A stretch of 64,000 nucleotides of DNA from Notospermus geniculatus. Taxonomy: Eukaryota > Nemertea > Pilidiophora > Heteronemertea > Lineidae. The notes under the pieces are model-generated. The model was not told the DNA's origin, did no database searches, and saw only the letters and a list, made by a program, of their open reading frames with translations. Below are positions 33,101 through 60,200 of the stretch, one piece after another (position 1 is the stretch's first letter; each line of letters opens with the position of its first letter). A program made the translations under genes and the position numbers. Location: NCBI GenBank assembly GCA_002633025.1, contig NMRB01000512.1, forward strand, positions 141,086-205,085, in the 5' to 3' direction.

Positions 33101-36100
33101 TTTGGTTAAAAATGGCCTCCAGAGTCATTTTTTACACTCCAAAATGCAAAATTAGTCTTCCTTCTGCATGAAAATTGCATTTGAAAATTGCAAACTTGAG
33201 GGGGGATATCCCCTCCTTGAAATTTTTGAGGAGGGGATCATCCCCCCTCTCCCCCTCTGGCGGAAACACTGCCTGATATGTGCGATAAAGTTGATGATAT
33301 TGACGAGGGTTGTCATTCAGTAATCTCTTAATATGGCCCAGAATTCCCCTGCCAATGCTTCAGAAAAAACGTCCAAGCAATCATGGCATTCATCATTCAG
33401 GGGACCTACTCATCTGAAAGACACTGTGGTGACCTCAATGCCCTGATTAATACAGGCCCTGTATTGGCACATGCAAGTGGGTTCATGTGTGGGGGCAGTA
33501 AGCCGACATTGGTACACATATTGGTCATACCTTGTATGTATAACCACTGTCACATTATGGCTTATTTGCACTTAGTTTACCTGTATTGTGGGATCATTTG
33601 GGTGCAGATGATGTCACATAATGACACCAGCGAGGGTCGTGTCATGTCCCTTATTCTAGGATCAGGTGCATAATGAAAGAGCAGGTAACCGTGAATGAAC
33701 ATGTCCATAATTATGAACACATCAGTCCCATGGCGACGGATGGCATCCGCTCCGTGATGTGCTCCAGGTATTCAGGATCCGGTGATCCGACACCCAGATT
33801 CCTAGAGAATCCTGCCTCCATTGTGGAATGCAGAACAAACCTGATAAGAAAACAGCATTCATTTCAGATCAGCACGTTGCACCTGATCAAATGCTCCTTT
33901 GTCATTTGTGAAAATACATGTTTTATGAGTGGAAACGATTCCATTTGAAAGCGTTGGCAGACACTTATGGCACACGGTGTCACATCATCTGGTGCCCGTT
34001 GTTACACGCCTTACGGCACAATGCTCATCATATCATTCTGGCAGACACTGTGGCGTCACATCATCTGGGAGGCAGTGCGGCGTCACAAGACTCACATCAC
34101 CTTGGAGGCACTGCGGCACATCGTTTGGTGCTGATTCTGGCAGGCACTGCAGCACCAGTGCCTGGCACCACCGTCATCCACAGGATTTTCAATCTGTTGT
34201 CATCCAATCAGGTGGATGACACAAAGAATTAGCTCTTTTTGGCCTGAAATCGTCAGGAAGAACTTGAAACTGGGGCAACATATCCCAGGTAAACCAGCAA
34301 ATTAAGAACAGAGCATAATGTCCAAAGCGCACATTCCTGGCATACTCAGAAAGTGTGAGCTCCACAGGAGAGATGGATGCTGACCTGGTTAGCATACAAC
34401 AAGCATGGATACATTAACGGTGATATGTGCATTTCATGTTAACCTTTTCATCGCTAAAGACAGGTGAAACGGATGCAGAGAAACATGGTGAAGGTACTGC
34501 TCCATGTGAGGGTTTTCTCTCGAGTGTTGGCTCTCTATGGGTGACTCAACCATTGAAAGCTATGGGCAGTTGTTTTTGTCATTGGTCTCAGCATAAACTG
34601 CAGGAAACCAGCAATGGTGACTTGCCCATTGAGAGCCAACTCACATGAAGAACTCGCATCTGGAGCAGCACCTGGACACTTTGACGAGGGACACCATCTG
34701 TTTCAAATGTGGGCACAAAAAGTCATTTCTGGACACTGTCCAAATAGATATCCATTGTTACCTGCATTCATCAGAACGTGCCCGAGTTCCTAAGTAACAG
34801 AAAATGGCCATGTCCTATTTGAATTGCAGACCCACACCAGATGGGCCTAGCAATGGCTTGTTATGGGCCTAGCAATGGCTTGTTATGGGCCTAGCAATGG
34901 CTTGTTATTATACGAGTCACAGCTGTGGAGGATATAAAATAAAATAGCTTCGTGCTCTCTTCCTCCTCCTAACCTTTCATTGTTACATTACACCGTTTAT
35001 GATCGCCTAATTATGACGTTTTAAATGTTTTGCTATGGTGAGTGACACAAATACAATGCACGAATAATTGGTATAAACCAATTTTCATGACTCAATAATT
35101 ATGATGATGGTGCAGAGCTTGTAAATGCTGTAGCCTTCTGATCAGAGCCAACTAGGCCCTGGCCTAGGTATCAAAATCATAAAGAATGGCTTTGGTGTTG
35201 GCTTGATTCCCAGACTGACGCATTCTTTATGTGATAATATAAGGGGGTGGCCCTCTGCAGAAGTGTATATTTTCTCCTGGGGTTTTGAAAAGTTACCCCT
35301 AAACATCACCTAAGGTGAAAATGTCACAGATACATGTAACTGCCTGATGTTGTTTGGTGCCAAATAAGTTGAGTGACCTCTTTGACCTTGACGACTCCTT
35401 GCCTGTTCCCANGAAGAACTTGAAACTGGGGCAGCATATCCCAGGTAAACCAGCAAATTGAGAACAGAGCATAATGTCCAAAGCGCACATTCCTGGCATA
35501 CTCAGAAAGTGTGAGCTCCACAGGAGAGATGGATGCTGACCTGGTTAGCATACAACAAGCATGGATACATTAACGGTGATATGTGCATTTCATGTTAACC
35601 TTCTCATCGCTAGAGACAGGTGAAACGGATGCAGAGATACATGGTGAAGGTACTGCTCCATGTGAGGGTTTTCTCCTGGGTGTTGGCTCTCTATGGGTGA
35701 CTCAACCATAGAAAGCTATGGGCAGTCGTTTTTGTCATTGGTCTCAGCATAAACTGCAGGAAACCAGCAATGGTGACTTGCCCATTGAGAGCCAACTCAC
35801 ATCTGGAGCAGCACCTGGACACTTTGACGAGGGACACCATCTGTTTCAAATGTGGGCATAAAAAGTCATTTCTGGACACTGTCCAAATAGATATCCATTG
35901 TTACCTGCATTCATCAGAACGTGCCCGAGTTCCTAAGTAACAGAAAATGGCCATGTCCTATTTGAACTGCAGACCCACAACAGATGGGCCTAGCAATGGC
36001 TTGTTATTATACGAGTCACAGCTGTGGAGGATATAAAATAAAATAGCTTCGCGCTCTCTTCCTCCTCCTAACCTTTCATTGTTACATTACACCGTTTATG

Positions 36101-39100
36101 ATCGCCTAATTATGACGTTTTAAATGTTTTGCTATGGTGAGTGACACAAATACAATGCACGAATAATTGGTATAAACCAATTTTCATGACTCAATAATTA
36201 TGATGATGGTGCAGAGCTTGTAAATGCTGTAGCCTTCTGATCAGAGCCAACTAGGCCCTGGCCTAGGTATCAAAATCATAAAGAATGGCTTTGGTGTTGG
36301 CTTGATTCCCAGACTGACGCATTCTTTATGTGATAATATAAGGGGGTGGCCCTCTGCAGAAGTGTATATTTTCTCCTGGGGTTTTGAAAAGTTACCCCTA
36401 AACATCACCTAAGGTGAAAATGTCACAGATACATGTAACTGCCTGATGTTGTTTGGTGCCAAATAAGTTGAGTGACCTCTTTGACCTTGACGACTCCTTG
36501 CCTGTTCCCTTGGTTCATGTTTGGTCTGTTTTGACATGGCCGACAAGACAACACGACCCTTATGTTGACATAGAAATATGTAGTGACTTATTAGCCTCTG
36601 TGCGGGTTGATTGTTGACTTGATAATAACTGATGGAATGATAAACATCACTGGATGATGTGGTCCAATAATGCTACAAATTAGAAATAAACGTGATAGAT
36701 CCATCACTGTGGAATGTCTGGTGTCAGTTCTAATGGCGTGTATGCCATGAATGCTCTATGAATGCAGACAGTTCATTAACCCTGCGTGTTCAGGATCCTT
36801 GAAGTGTGGAGAGAGAATAGCGTTGGTCACCTCCAAGCGGGGCTCATTGCAGGCTTTGAAGAGGGTCGCCTACGCCGCCTGTTATGTTTACGTTGTGAAA
36901 TATTTTGTGTTTTCAGTTTGAATTAGAAATCCAGAAAGTTCACGAATCCCACGAGTCACTAGTCAGGTCATCTCAGAAACGTGAGTCCCTCGAAAAAACA
37001 ATGAGAACGAAACTAGAAAATGAATGTAAAAAGCTGAAGGAGGTTAACAAAGATCTAAAAGGTACGTACGGCACATCAAAGGCCTTCTAGTAAACAAGTT
37101 GTCACCACCTTGATAACAGTTAGAACGTTTTCGAGTTGTTTAGGTATGCACATTCTTTGGGCATTTTCTGATCAGCAGAGCATACGTTGGANCCCCCCCC
37201 CCCCCCCATGAATATGATTAGACCTCGTATCTGGTCACTCGTCTTACTCCTGTCTTGACCTTTGACCTTCAGACCAGCTTGAAAAAGCCCTCTCACAGCC
37301 TCTGACATGTAACGGTGGAATCGAGGACTCAGATCTGAGAAAAGAAGTCTCCAAAAAAGATGCCATAATCGCTAAACTTATTGCACAAAGTAAGTATTTG
37401 CGGCTGGATGATGGGTACCTGACCACAGGGTGAAGGGTACAAATCAAGCAGGGGCCTACCCTCCGTGCTGTTTGGACAAGGTGATGGGTGAACCCATGAC
37501 ATCAAAGCGTTGAGCACTCTCCCTCAGCGCTACACCTCTGCTGCACCCATGTTAGAACATGATCAATCCATCCTTCATCAAGGTATTCACCATTGAAATA
37601 ATGACTTCAAAGGAACCTATTTCTTCCGTGGAATTTCCTCCCCGTCTGAAATTATCTTGGAATGTTCCGTGATCTCCAAGACCTACAGCAATTGAATGCG
37701 AACTATCTCTTGTCGATTCCAAGCTAAGTTGACTGGAATCATATCCTGTATTCTTTGTAATGAGGCAGTAATCAACATGGTTGAAACGCGCTGAGCGGTG
37801 ACGTGTAGATTGCATGTAGAGTGGCATGCAGTATTTCACCATGTTCATATGACGTGCCATGCTGAGGTGATCGGTGGTGGTTCTTGGCGCTCATTCGTTT
37901 GTCACCGTTTCTGCACAATGAGGAGGGAGCGGGCACAAAGAACCACTAATGGTGATGATGATGTGGGTTCAGCAGCCCTGTTTTATGCCCCTTGGACGAA
38001 ATCCATTCTGTGCTGCAGCTAATGGAAGGCCAGGGAACATTTCCACCCCAATCTATGAAAAACATGTTTCTGCAGGCAAGGTGTGGTATTTGCCCCTCCT
38101 CCAGGGGCTCTTGCCACCATCACCAAATTCTCGCCTGTCATTCACCTCATGAAATGTAAGATCTCAAAGCCCATTCCCTCCAGTGCCATGCTAGTTGTGC
38201 ATTTCCGTGAAAATCATCCCAAATGACTGCATGGAATTTACAAATCCTACTCAGTTCATTTGAGTAGATGCTACTGGTTGTGAACACTCAATCCTCCTTG
38301 AACTAAAGTATTCAGTATTTTCAGGTGAAACTTAGTAGTGCCATCTGCCAAGGTGGATCAGTCAATCCATTCATGTATCATGTTCAGGGTGTAAACACAA
38401 GCAACAATCCCATGCTGCTACCTGGTGGTAGAACTTACAACTGAAACTCTCAACTCGCTTCTATGTCACTTACCTGTGCCTCTGGTTCGATCTTTAGTAA
38501 CCTCCATGCTTCTGCTACAACTTTTTCGCTTATTTTTATTTTCAGACAAAGAATTGGTATCGGGAAAAGAGCGTCTGGAGATAGAACTCTCCGCGCAGCG
38601 CTCGACGTTACAGGAACAAAGAACGCATATTGATGTTCTTGACAATGCACTCACCAACGCACAGGCCAATGTGGTCCGTTTGGAAGATGAGGTAGGGGTT
38701 TAAAACTGTCTGCTGTACATATTGGAAGAAATAACCGCCAATCACATCTTCGTTTTGTTTACATTTCAAACCCTGATCTGTCGAGGGATGTCAGTCGTTT
38801 AGGTTAAGTCATGGTTGAGCCTCTTTGTCTCTTTGTCTTACAAGAAGTGTTCTAGAGTCAGAATGAGGGAAGGTCAGTTTTGAACTGCCCCATATGAAAG
38901 ACGCTGCTCGACATGAGTTTTCTTGGCGAGTTCACTCACTATGGGGAACACAGCCATAGAAAACTAGCTCCTGTAGGGTCCCTTCAAGTGGAGCAGTTCC
39001 TTAATGTTTAATGTTTTTTTCAGTGTCGCAAGAAAGATATGTACGTAGAACGAGTGGAGCATCTACAGAAATCTTTAGCTTCGTTACAACGTGTGTGCGA

Positions 39101-39173
39101 CAATCGGGAACAGCTTCAGGAGAAACTAACATCCAAGTTGCATCACGAGATCCACACTTTAAGAGCACAAAAT
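30160..39173 (+). CDS. AMOT: Angiomotin, N-terminal half, first version (seven coding exons)
   Basis: The coding exons are 30160-30226, 31297-32062, 32382-32553, 36917-37061, 37273-37389, 38546-38691 and 39024-39173. All have AG/GT borders and compatible phases, and the sequence is essentially the same as exons 1-7 of the model at 44109-57215. Exon 1 encodes a PPPYPGH motif; exon 2 encodes LPPPPEYPGH. Both are PPxY-type ligands for WW domains, as in human AMOT binding to YAP. Exon 3 starts the coiled coil (ASQLVERLSDENKALREEL). The only clear protein difference seen is a two-residue Gly-Gln repeat in exon 2 (GQGQGH here, GQGH in the other version). The downstream exons lie after the second version. 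This is therefore either the other haplotype or a true partial duplication; skipping from 39173 to 52514 would give a complete protein. Confidence 0.85.
30555..30631. repeat. 77-bp near-perfect palindrome in AMOT intron 1
   Basis: The arms of about 38 bp (TTTGCCGTCTTTGACCAGAA... and its mirror) meet at TTCTTATTAAGAA, with one mismatch in the stem. The second block has it at 44529-44605, including the same mismatch. It could be a MITE remnant or a hairpin RNA source; no target duplication was identified. Confidence 0.85.
31074..31255 (+). repeat. Three tandem tRNA-Asp-like units (SINE-like)
   Basis: Units begin at about 31074, 31140 and 31203. They share A-box-like GGTGTAGTGG, an anticodon-like CCTGTCAC/CCCGTCAC block (GTC) and B-box-like GGTTCAAGACC or GGGTCCAAGYCC. 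The third unit (CGATGCCTGTTACATGAAGG then TCGCGGGTTCAAGACC) is the most tRNA-like. The counterpart is at 45043-45220. The acceptor stems are not paired, so these are derived repeats rather than working tRNA genes. Confidence 0.55.
33018..33271. mobile_element. MITE, CAGGGTTTCCGCCAG family, first block only
   Basis: The ends are CAGGGTTTCCGCCAGG and CTGGCGGAAACACTG, flanked by CCTGA on both sides (33013-33017 and 33272-33276). The corresponding place in the second block (about 47275-47283) reads CACCTGGTATGTG with no insertion, so this is an empty/filled pair. Confidence 0.9.
34257..36509. repeat. 1.1 kb direct duplication joined at a single N
   Basis: 34257-35411 and 35413-36509 are about the same sequence, both starting GAAGAACTTGAAACTGGGGC, separated by the N at 35412. 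The second AMOT block has only one version of the right part (from 48729, again just after an N). The ~115-bp repeat at 34526-34640 recurs at 35682-35796 within it. Confidence 0.85.
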
Positions 39174-40163
39174 GTAAGAATATTCATGCCAAGGATTTCT
39201 GCTGTTCAGTGTTTCAGTGCACAGGTCCCCCTCTTCATATGGAGTTTCCCCCATTGTATTCAGACCCACACAGAGCTGGCTGTTGGATATAATTGAGTTC
39301 CATTCAACAGTCAGGCCTTGACCAGCAGTGAATGTGATCACATTTCCCCTCCATTCAAAACAAATCCCTCGTGGCCCAAACTGTAAAATATGTATAATAT
39401 GTTGTTGATATTCTGAGGAAGAATGCCAGTGTGAGGGTTTGATGGGTGTTTTACCTTTGTAGCTAACCTGTCAGAATAAAAACCCTGCAGGGTGCATTCT
39501 TCGTGCTTGTAGAATCACCTGTGAAGGCTGATTATGATAACACAAAAAGTTGATGATTTACGTCATTCTGTAATGGAACTACAGCTTATTCCTCAATAGG
39601 TGTCACTAGAGTAGTGGCTAATATTATTGAAATGAAAATGACATCAAGGTCCTGATCAATTTTCTACACAAAAGGCATCCATTTAATAGGACCTGGGTAT
39701 GGTGTGCTGCCCTCTATTGTTGTTATGAGCCACTACTTTGCTCGATTACCGGTATGTTGAGTACAAGAACTTGGGGGGGGTCACTGGGTAGCCCTCCAAG
39801 TCATCTTCCTTTCAATAAACATGGGTGGAGTTTTGCACCACAGAAAAAATGAGGTTTTGTAAGGGTCTCTTTCCTTCCACCTCTAAGACCACACCCTCCC
39901 CGAACCTGCCGCTCCTGACCAAAACAAGATGAAATCTCATCCATTCCTCTCAGACATATTAAGCGCCACATTTTTTCCAACCTTGCCCCCGGGTATGTTA
40001 TTGTGTATGTAACAGAATGTGAAACATATGCCTGAAAATTCCTTGGGACAGGGTTACCTAAGGATATTTCACTTGTTTATATAACAGGCAAACTATTTTT
40101 CGTTGAATGAAGACCGTTGAATGCTGGGGGAGATATGTGGATTCTTTTAGCTGACTGTTCTTC

Positions 40164-40601
40164 TCACATTACAGGCCAAATATTTCTAACGTTTTCTGTA
40201 ACGATTTTGTGCCATAAACCAATGATATCAACCTCGGAGATAAACGCAACTCTGTGAGTTTGATTTTTTTCTGATTTCTCTCTCCAATTTTTCCCACCCT
40301 GTGTGTGTGTGTTTGGGTTTCTTGAAGGAGTTGAGGACATGGAGAGTGCTAGCCAGTGTAGAGATGCATCGTTTTCAGGACATTCTTGTTCTTTTTGGGC
40401 TCCAGCGGTGTTGAGGTAGGGCAGATTGCTAAGGATTCGTGTTTCCTGTGATGAGGGGTCCAGGTATTCTCTTAGGTCTCCAAACACGGGTGTGTCGGGT
40501 CTGTTGTCCAGTGGTTCAGGTCGTGTTTGCCTGTGACTTCCCCACTGAGCTTCACCTAATGCATTATACAGTCCATGTATTCTACCATTACCAGTGTTCA
40601 T
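40164..40601 (-). pseudogene. 145-codon open frame in AMOT upstream region, unrecognised
   Basis: An uninterrupted frame containing RPDTPVFGDLREYLDPSSQ, PENDASLHWLALSMSS and ISEVDIIGLWHKIVTENV. It looks more protein-like than other frames nearby, but I recognise no family. The matching sequence in the first block (25993-26311) is disrupted. It may be a decayed exon or transposon fragment, or chance. Confidence 0.25.
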
Positions 40602-43600
40602 TTCTCGGCCAGCATGTACGGCGTATTTCAGTTCACAATGTAATGAACATGTAGGTGGTGATAAATAGTGTCTTAGAATCTAATTGCCGCTTCTTTTGTG
40701 ATAGACGCGCTATAAAAAGACAAGAAAAAAGGAGATGTTTTTTAAAAACTGTAGAAACGTCCTGTATCTGCCAGCCATGACCTCCTACCTTTGACCTTTG
40801 CTCTGGAATCTCGGGCACATGTCAAGTCATGAGTGTTAAAGGTACATCTCCTTGTCAATCCCATAACTGTCTGTCAGCCATCAGATAATGGTCATAAACT
40901 AACTCAAGATTAGAATGACGGGCCGTTCCACAGCTCCCCCTCCCTCCACCTCCCCCTACCTCCCATTCATGGATAATATACCCTACATAGTGTGTCTGAT
41001 GTTCGATAACTGAACAGTCCAGGGCCAGAATTCTATCAATCATTATCTTGGTAGAATTTCTCCTTTAAAAGCCGAGTAGCTCTTTAAGTGTCAAAAACAA
41101 TTGAGTATTGATGACTCAATCACATCCTTGTAGTGGCCTTATTAGGAGTCATGACTTCGTACCATATGAAGTTTACTGGTACTATAGAAATAAACAGTTT
41201 GTGGGGCGCTAGATTATCAGGGGAGCTTTTCTCAACAATTTGTTGGTGTCCTGTTGGGTCTTATGGGGTTAATAACCTTAGTTTTCCCATGATCATGGAA
41301 TGGAATGCAAAGCTTGGTAAGACTACAATAATCCCACGGGACCATATCAGGTCAATTACAAACACATACTACTCAATTTGACAATGGGGATTATGTGACC
41401 CAAAAAATGTGGTGGTAGGCCTGTGTATTCTGCATATTTTTGTAAGGGCCTCAACAATTCGACGTGCCGTCTCTTATGTGAATAAAACTACTTCCTAGGC
41501 ATATGGAAGGAGAGCATAATGCCCGCTGTACACAATCAAATTTTTCATCCAATTTTCTGAATATGCTCAATAAAGGCCTACATGCGGGTTTATACACTGA
41601 AGCCCCAATAGGCCCGGAATCTGAAACCTCTCTATATGGCAAAAACACCTCGCCATTGAGATCTGGAACACACTATAGGGCCTATCAGTGCAAGTAGGCC
41701 TACATAATTAGTAAAAACCAATTGTGTACACCATACTTGAAAACACTGCACCAGTTGGCATGTCACCGTTTTTTTCTCATTATGGTATTTTTCATCCGTG
41801 AATATGTTGCTGATGTATTGTTTTTGGATATTTGATACAATGTTCAATGGTTTATTTCAACTGTTTGTGTGTCACGAGGAGAGAGAGACAGGTCACCATT
41901 CTGGTGAAGGACTCGGCCAATGATGGTAAGGAATTAGGACCTTGTCGGTATATGTCGTATTCATTCATTGTTCAATTATCTGAGGAATTCATTCATTGTG
42001 TTTCTGAATCTTACAACTGGTGATCATCAACGTGATTTCACTCTCACGTTAGAACCAGTATTCTTGATCTCACGGAATGGAGGAACCTGCAAGCTGTCGC
42101 CACTTGGAGGCGCTCTGAGCGGTTGTACCTCTCTGTTTTCAAGGTTTGTCCTTGTGCACTGCGCAGCAGCAGGCATGGATCGGGGGGGGGGGGGCAAAGC
42201 CAGCCCGTGCCCCCTTTATACCTGAATCCTAGTATCCACCCCTGCTGCGCCGAGGATGCGGTGACACAATGTAATAGGTATTGCTTTGCATTGTGGTGGA
42301 CTTTTCTTTGTCTCCGTCTGGGAAACATTTGAGCTTCGTATGACAAACAATGAGGCGATCATTGTCTCCTGTTGATTGGTACCAACCCAAGCTGTCTTGA
42401 TACCATCCTCCCACAGCAGGGCTTTGGTCTCGCTCCTCTTCATACACTCGCACGTGGATGAAGAGGAGCGAGGTAAAAACCCCTGCTGTGGGAGGATGGA
42501 TACCAGCTCTCACATTCCATCGGCATGTTGATGTCACCATGGAGTAATCACACGTTGTTGACATTGTCAATGTTTGATCATGGATGCCACTGTCATTGTC
42601 CACGTCAGACCCTGGTCAGAATCCCAACGCTGGAATGTCTTCTGTTTTCACTGTTTATCTTCTAAAAAATCAGGATTTGGGTTTGAAATGAGAAGAATTT
42701 TGGTAAGGGTCGATCCAGAGTGGTGGTTATTGTCTTCTATTACAGGGGTTGGATAACTCAGTGAAAATGACCCCCTGAACCAGCTGTTGTGGTCACATTC
42801 CTTTCGGTTGTTAGTGTCACCTTGGTGTCACGAGGACAGAGGTCAGAGGTCGTTGCTCATTGTTGACAAATCCTCATCCTCATTATGTGTCATATGTTGG
42901 TATGTCAGGTTGGGTTGTCCATCCCTCACACTCCTTCCTCAAATATGTCACGTACGGAGCATCAGTCACGTATGGAGCATATTCTGAGAAGTATACTTGA
43001 GGATTTCTTGTGAAGGCCAACTTTGTAAGTTTGTCGACACATTCCAATGGTCCTGTCGCCTGATTCAGAGGATCCAGTCAGAACAGGTATCATCTGAACC
43101 AAATGACTCCATGTCTCTCCTTGAAGGCCTTGTTGACTTGCACTTTATATTCCCTCAGGTATTGTCATCAGATTTTATCCTCGAATCAGGAAAACTGGAT
43201 TAGACGATTTTGTAGTCGTTATTTGACCTCATTCAGGGTTTGACTCGAATCTATGATTCATAATGAGGGCCCTAATCCACCACCTCAATAGGTGTCATTA
43301 GTGGTTAAAACTATTGAAATGAAAGTGACATCCTGGTCCTAGTCAATTTCCCACACAAAAGGCATCCATTTTATAAGGATGGGATTCGACTCTATAATGG
43401 TTATGATCCCCGTTCCCCTGGCGATCAGGGCATTTAAGTTTTATCCCAGCTGAGAAAATGTTTTGATTCGTGTTATCTTTGAATGTCATTGGATCCTTGG
43501 AGTCTGGCGTTGTTGAAAATCAAGAAGAGAATCAAGGTCGGCAGGAAGAGAAAACACCTGCATTGATGGCATACCTGAGCAGAAGAATTATTAAACATCG

Positions 43601-44108
43601 GTCAGAGAGAATGTGTGGAATGAGGGATACTGATATGGCTGAGGGCAGGAATGTTCCCAGACACGTTGACCCTTAACTTGTTTTGTAAGCCAAGTCGTAC
43701 ACTGAATATTCAGCTGAGACTGAAAGTTCTCACCTCTACTCAAAAATGGTCAGTTGAGTTTGAGGCCCTTGGGTGCAAGTGTAGCCTAGTCGTAACTTGT
43801 TTACTGTAGCACATTGAAAGATTGTCTGTTTGCTCTTGTTGATACATGTATTTCATTTTGGATGAAGAAAGAGTTGACCGGTACAAAAGCCGGTAGGCCC
43901 ACAAATGATAGGCCTACAAAAATATTATGCCTAATAGTGCTGTGTCTTGTCGTGCTCATTTCTCATTTAGGAACCAGTCTTTCAGGGGGAAAAGTTTCTG
44001 AGCATTTATCCAGATTGGACCTCTTTGTGAGTTGATACAATGTAGGGCCTATATCTTATGTTGGTTGTGTTCTATCTTGCAGGTAACTGAACATTAAGAT
44101 GCATCAAG

Positions 44109-57215
<13,107 letters not shown>

Positions 57216-60200
57216 CGAGGTCAACTCCCGACACATCGCACGTAACCATGACGACATCATCCCAATGGCAGCTTCAACCAAACAAATTCTCCTGAATAAA
57301 GTGTTCTCGTACTTTGCTTTGCCTTTCTCACTGATGTGTTTCTGTTTCGAGAGCTTCATCGCTCTCCTCTCTCCTGAGCATCTCAATTCAACTAAATTTT
57401 CAGACTTTTCTTCCAGTCTTCCCGCATGTTTTATATATGGCTTGATAATGATAGAAATACTCAGATATACTCACTAAATGACACACAAATTGTGGAGCCC
57501 TAACTGCTCTTAGAGAAGGCTAAAGTTCTAGTTGTTAGTTACCGTTCCACGACTTTGGTTTGTCAGATGCACCCCGTACGTTTGTGGCATTTTAGCCTTC
57601 TGTCACGTAACTTACTTTTGGTGCTAAATCCTGTGTGTCCTGTGCTTCATTTGCATAATATGCCCATTCTTGCCTTCCCAGTGTCCTTGATTCTACATAA
57701 GATTTGCATTTTAATGAAGATTCAGGTTCAAGCCTTCCACGAGATGCTCAGGATTTCTTCCCTTTCTGATATTTTCTGAAACATTTCTTAAGCTTATTTC
57801 AGCCCCTTTATTTGTGAAATCTGCTTTGGAAAAGTTTCACATCTTTTTTCTGACTGTTGACTTTTTCCAAGCTCACTCCTGGAGGAGTTCGCTTCTGAAA
57901 AGTCCATTTCTTTCTTAATCTTTTGCTCTGTCTAAAGTCTCATCACATGAAGATGGAATTTTCCTCTTCATGGTGGAGAGATAATTTTCCTCTTCATGGT
58001 GGAGAGATTCTATTCTTACTGAGAAAGTTTTATCAAAAGTTCGCCGTCAAACTTTTCTTTAAACAGTTTGTGTTTTGTACTTTCAGTATATATCAAGAAA
58101 GAATTGAAAATCTGTTTAAATTCTTATAAAACTAGCAAAGTACATTGTACTGGTTTCATATCTGACTTTGATTCATTCAACTGCTGTGAGAAGTTGACTT
58201 CGTACAAATTCTCATCAGTTGAATACAAATCACTTTCATTTCATTTCATTTCAATACCTCAAAACTGAATGAATACTTTCTGGCTGGTTGGAAACAGTTT
58301 TCCACTGCTGTGTTCGTTTGGCATTTGTATTTCGTGCCATACTGTGACTTAATCTCGGCGGAAACAATCCAAGATTAGGTATCAACTACTTTTGAATGTG
58401 CAATAACTACTCAAGGTCAAATATTAGGCTGAAAGAGTCTAATATATGTAACTTAAAAGCAAACAGCTTACGAAAAAAGTTATTTGGATAAAGTTTTAGA
58501 TTTTGTACGTTTTTGACAATAACTTTTCTGAGACCAATTTTGAAGTAATATTTTCTTGGTATTTCTAAAAGTTTTGAGCTGGTTGGTGGGTAAATTTTTA
58601 TCGGGAAAAGTGAAGTGAGGTCATGAAGAACTTTTCCTGGGTTTAAGGTACAGTGACTTAGTGGAGAAAAGAGTTTTTTTTCTATGAATTCTACTTCATT
58701 ATTCCATGATCAATAGAACTGGTGCTCTGATATTGATGCATTTTATACTTGTTGTCAATCAAAATGCAAGTCCGTGTTTAATAACAGATAATCATGTTAG
58801 TTTTTGATCTAGAACGATTCTGCTTGTACCTTATCTCTGTCTTGGCAGGCTCACAGACTGGCAGAGTTAGGGTTGTCATGACGACTAGAAAACAAGCAAA
58901 ATTGGTGAGAATGAACATGGCTTGATTGATCCAAATGCTGATTTGAAAGAGGCCATCAGCTGATTTATTTATACCGTGCCAAAACAAACTGCATTTGAAA
59001 GAGAATTTTGTTGATGCTCCACCCACTTGTGTAACTTGAATCTCGGTGTATATAGATAGATTTTCAGCTGATGCTGGTCACTGTTAACAGTATTAGAAAA
59101 CTCGCCTTTTCACGAACAGGTGGAAATCAGGGCCCAAATGAAAATAACACCTGCCTCGTGAATTTGTGAGTTCGGGATCAGGCCTGGTCGGGGAATTTTA
59201 AGCCAGTAACAAGCTTCTTGTACGATTTATGCTCTAATATATATTCTTGCCCGTAGTTTGGTATATATACAAGTATATATGATGAAATGGTTGCTATGCA
59301 CCATGGCCTGGTCGCCATGGTGATGTTGGTTGCTATGGAAATAGCTGTATGTCTACAGACTGCATGCTTGAAAACTTCATAGGTCTTTAGTTGGCAAGTT
59401 AAATGATCATTTTGTCGACAATTCTGTTTCATGAGTTGCTACTCTGGGCTGACCCTGCTCAGGATTGGCCAGGGTTAGAAAACCGGATAGAAAACTAGCC
59501 AACTCCATGTGGTGCTGTCATCTGGTGGACAGAATGTGAACAACTGAGCCCACAAGAAGCCTGCTGATTGCAGCTCTCAATGGCGTCAGACTGGAAAGTC
59601 TGGGTTAAGTTTTTCAAATCCATTGGCCAATACCTAAAAAGGGTCGATTTGTTCATGCTGAAGGGAGTGTGTGTGTTTGTAACATATATTCACAGCTCAC
59701 TGGATGGGCATTGCATGTATATATATGGACACACTTCTCTTGGTGGTCAGAAAAACTGGCGACAGCAGATCTAGCAGCTCTTTGAAACAGTTCAATAACA
59801 AGGGGACAGTTCAATCAGCTTTGGGAGTAATTTTCAAAACATCAAGACGTAATTAGAAAGAGTACGCATTACCGCAGTGACCTTTGAAACATGTAATTAA
59901 CATTGAATTATTGATGCAAGAGTGACGGCACTGTCCATGCCAGGTACTTAACAATGCTCATCTGGCATTTAAAAACAACAGTATTGAACTATGTCGATCT
60001 TGAAATTGTGGGCTCTGCTTGTGCGAAATGGAGCGAGTCCAAAGACCTTGATAGTGAAGGTTGTAGTCTGAAGCATGTAGTTGGAGAATAGGCAGAGATG
60101 TCAAAGTAAAGTGTTAACATGAGGGGAAATCAGGATTGACTTATTTTTTGCATGTCTTTTGTTGTACTTTGTTGTCATAGTAATGCGCTCCCCCCAGGGT

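Larger units (their letters stand above)
25215..39380. repeat. First unit of a ~14 kb head-to-tail duplication
   Basis: The unit begins CTGTAAAATATGTATAATATG and ends GTGGCCCAAA; the second unit starts at 39381 with the same first bases. Exons are nearly identical between units and introns are a few percent different. Only this unit carries the element at 33018-33271, three copies of a 102-bp repeat at 28643, and the internal 1.1 kb duplication at 34257-36509. A 22-N gap follows a G-run at 28061-28092. Confidence 0.9.
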
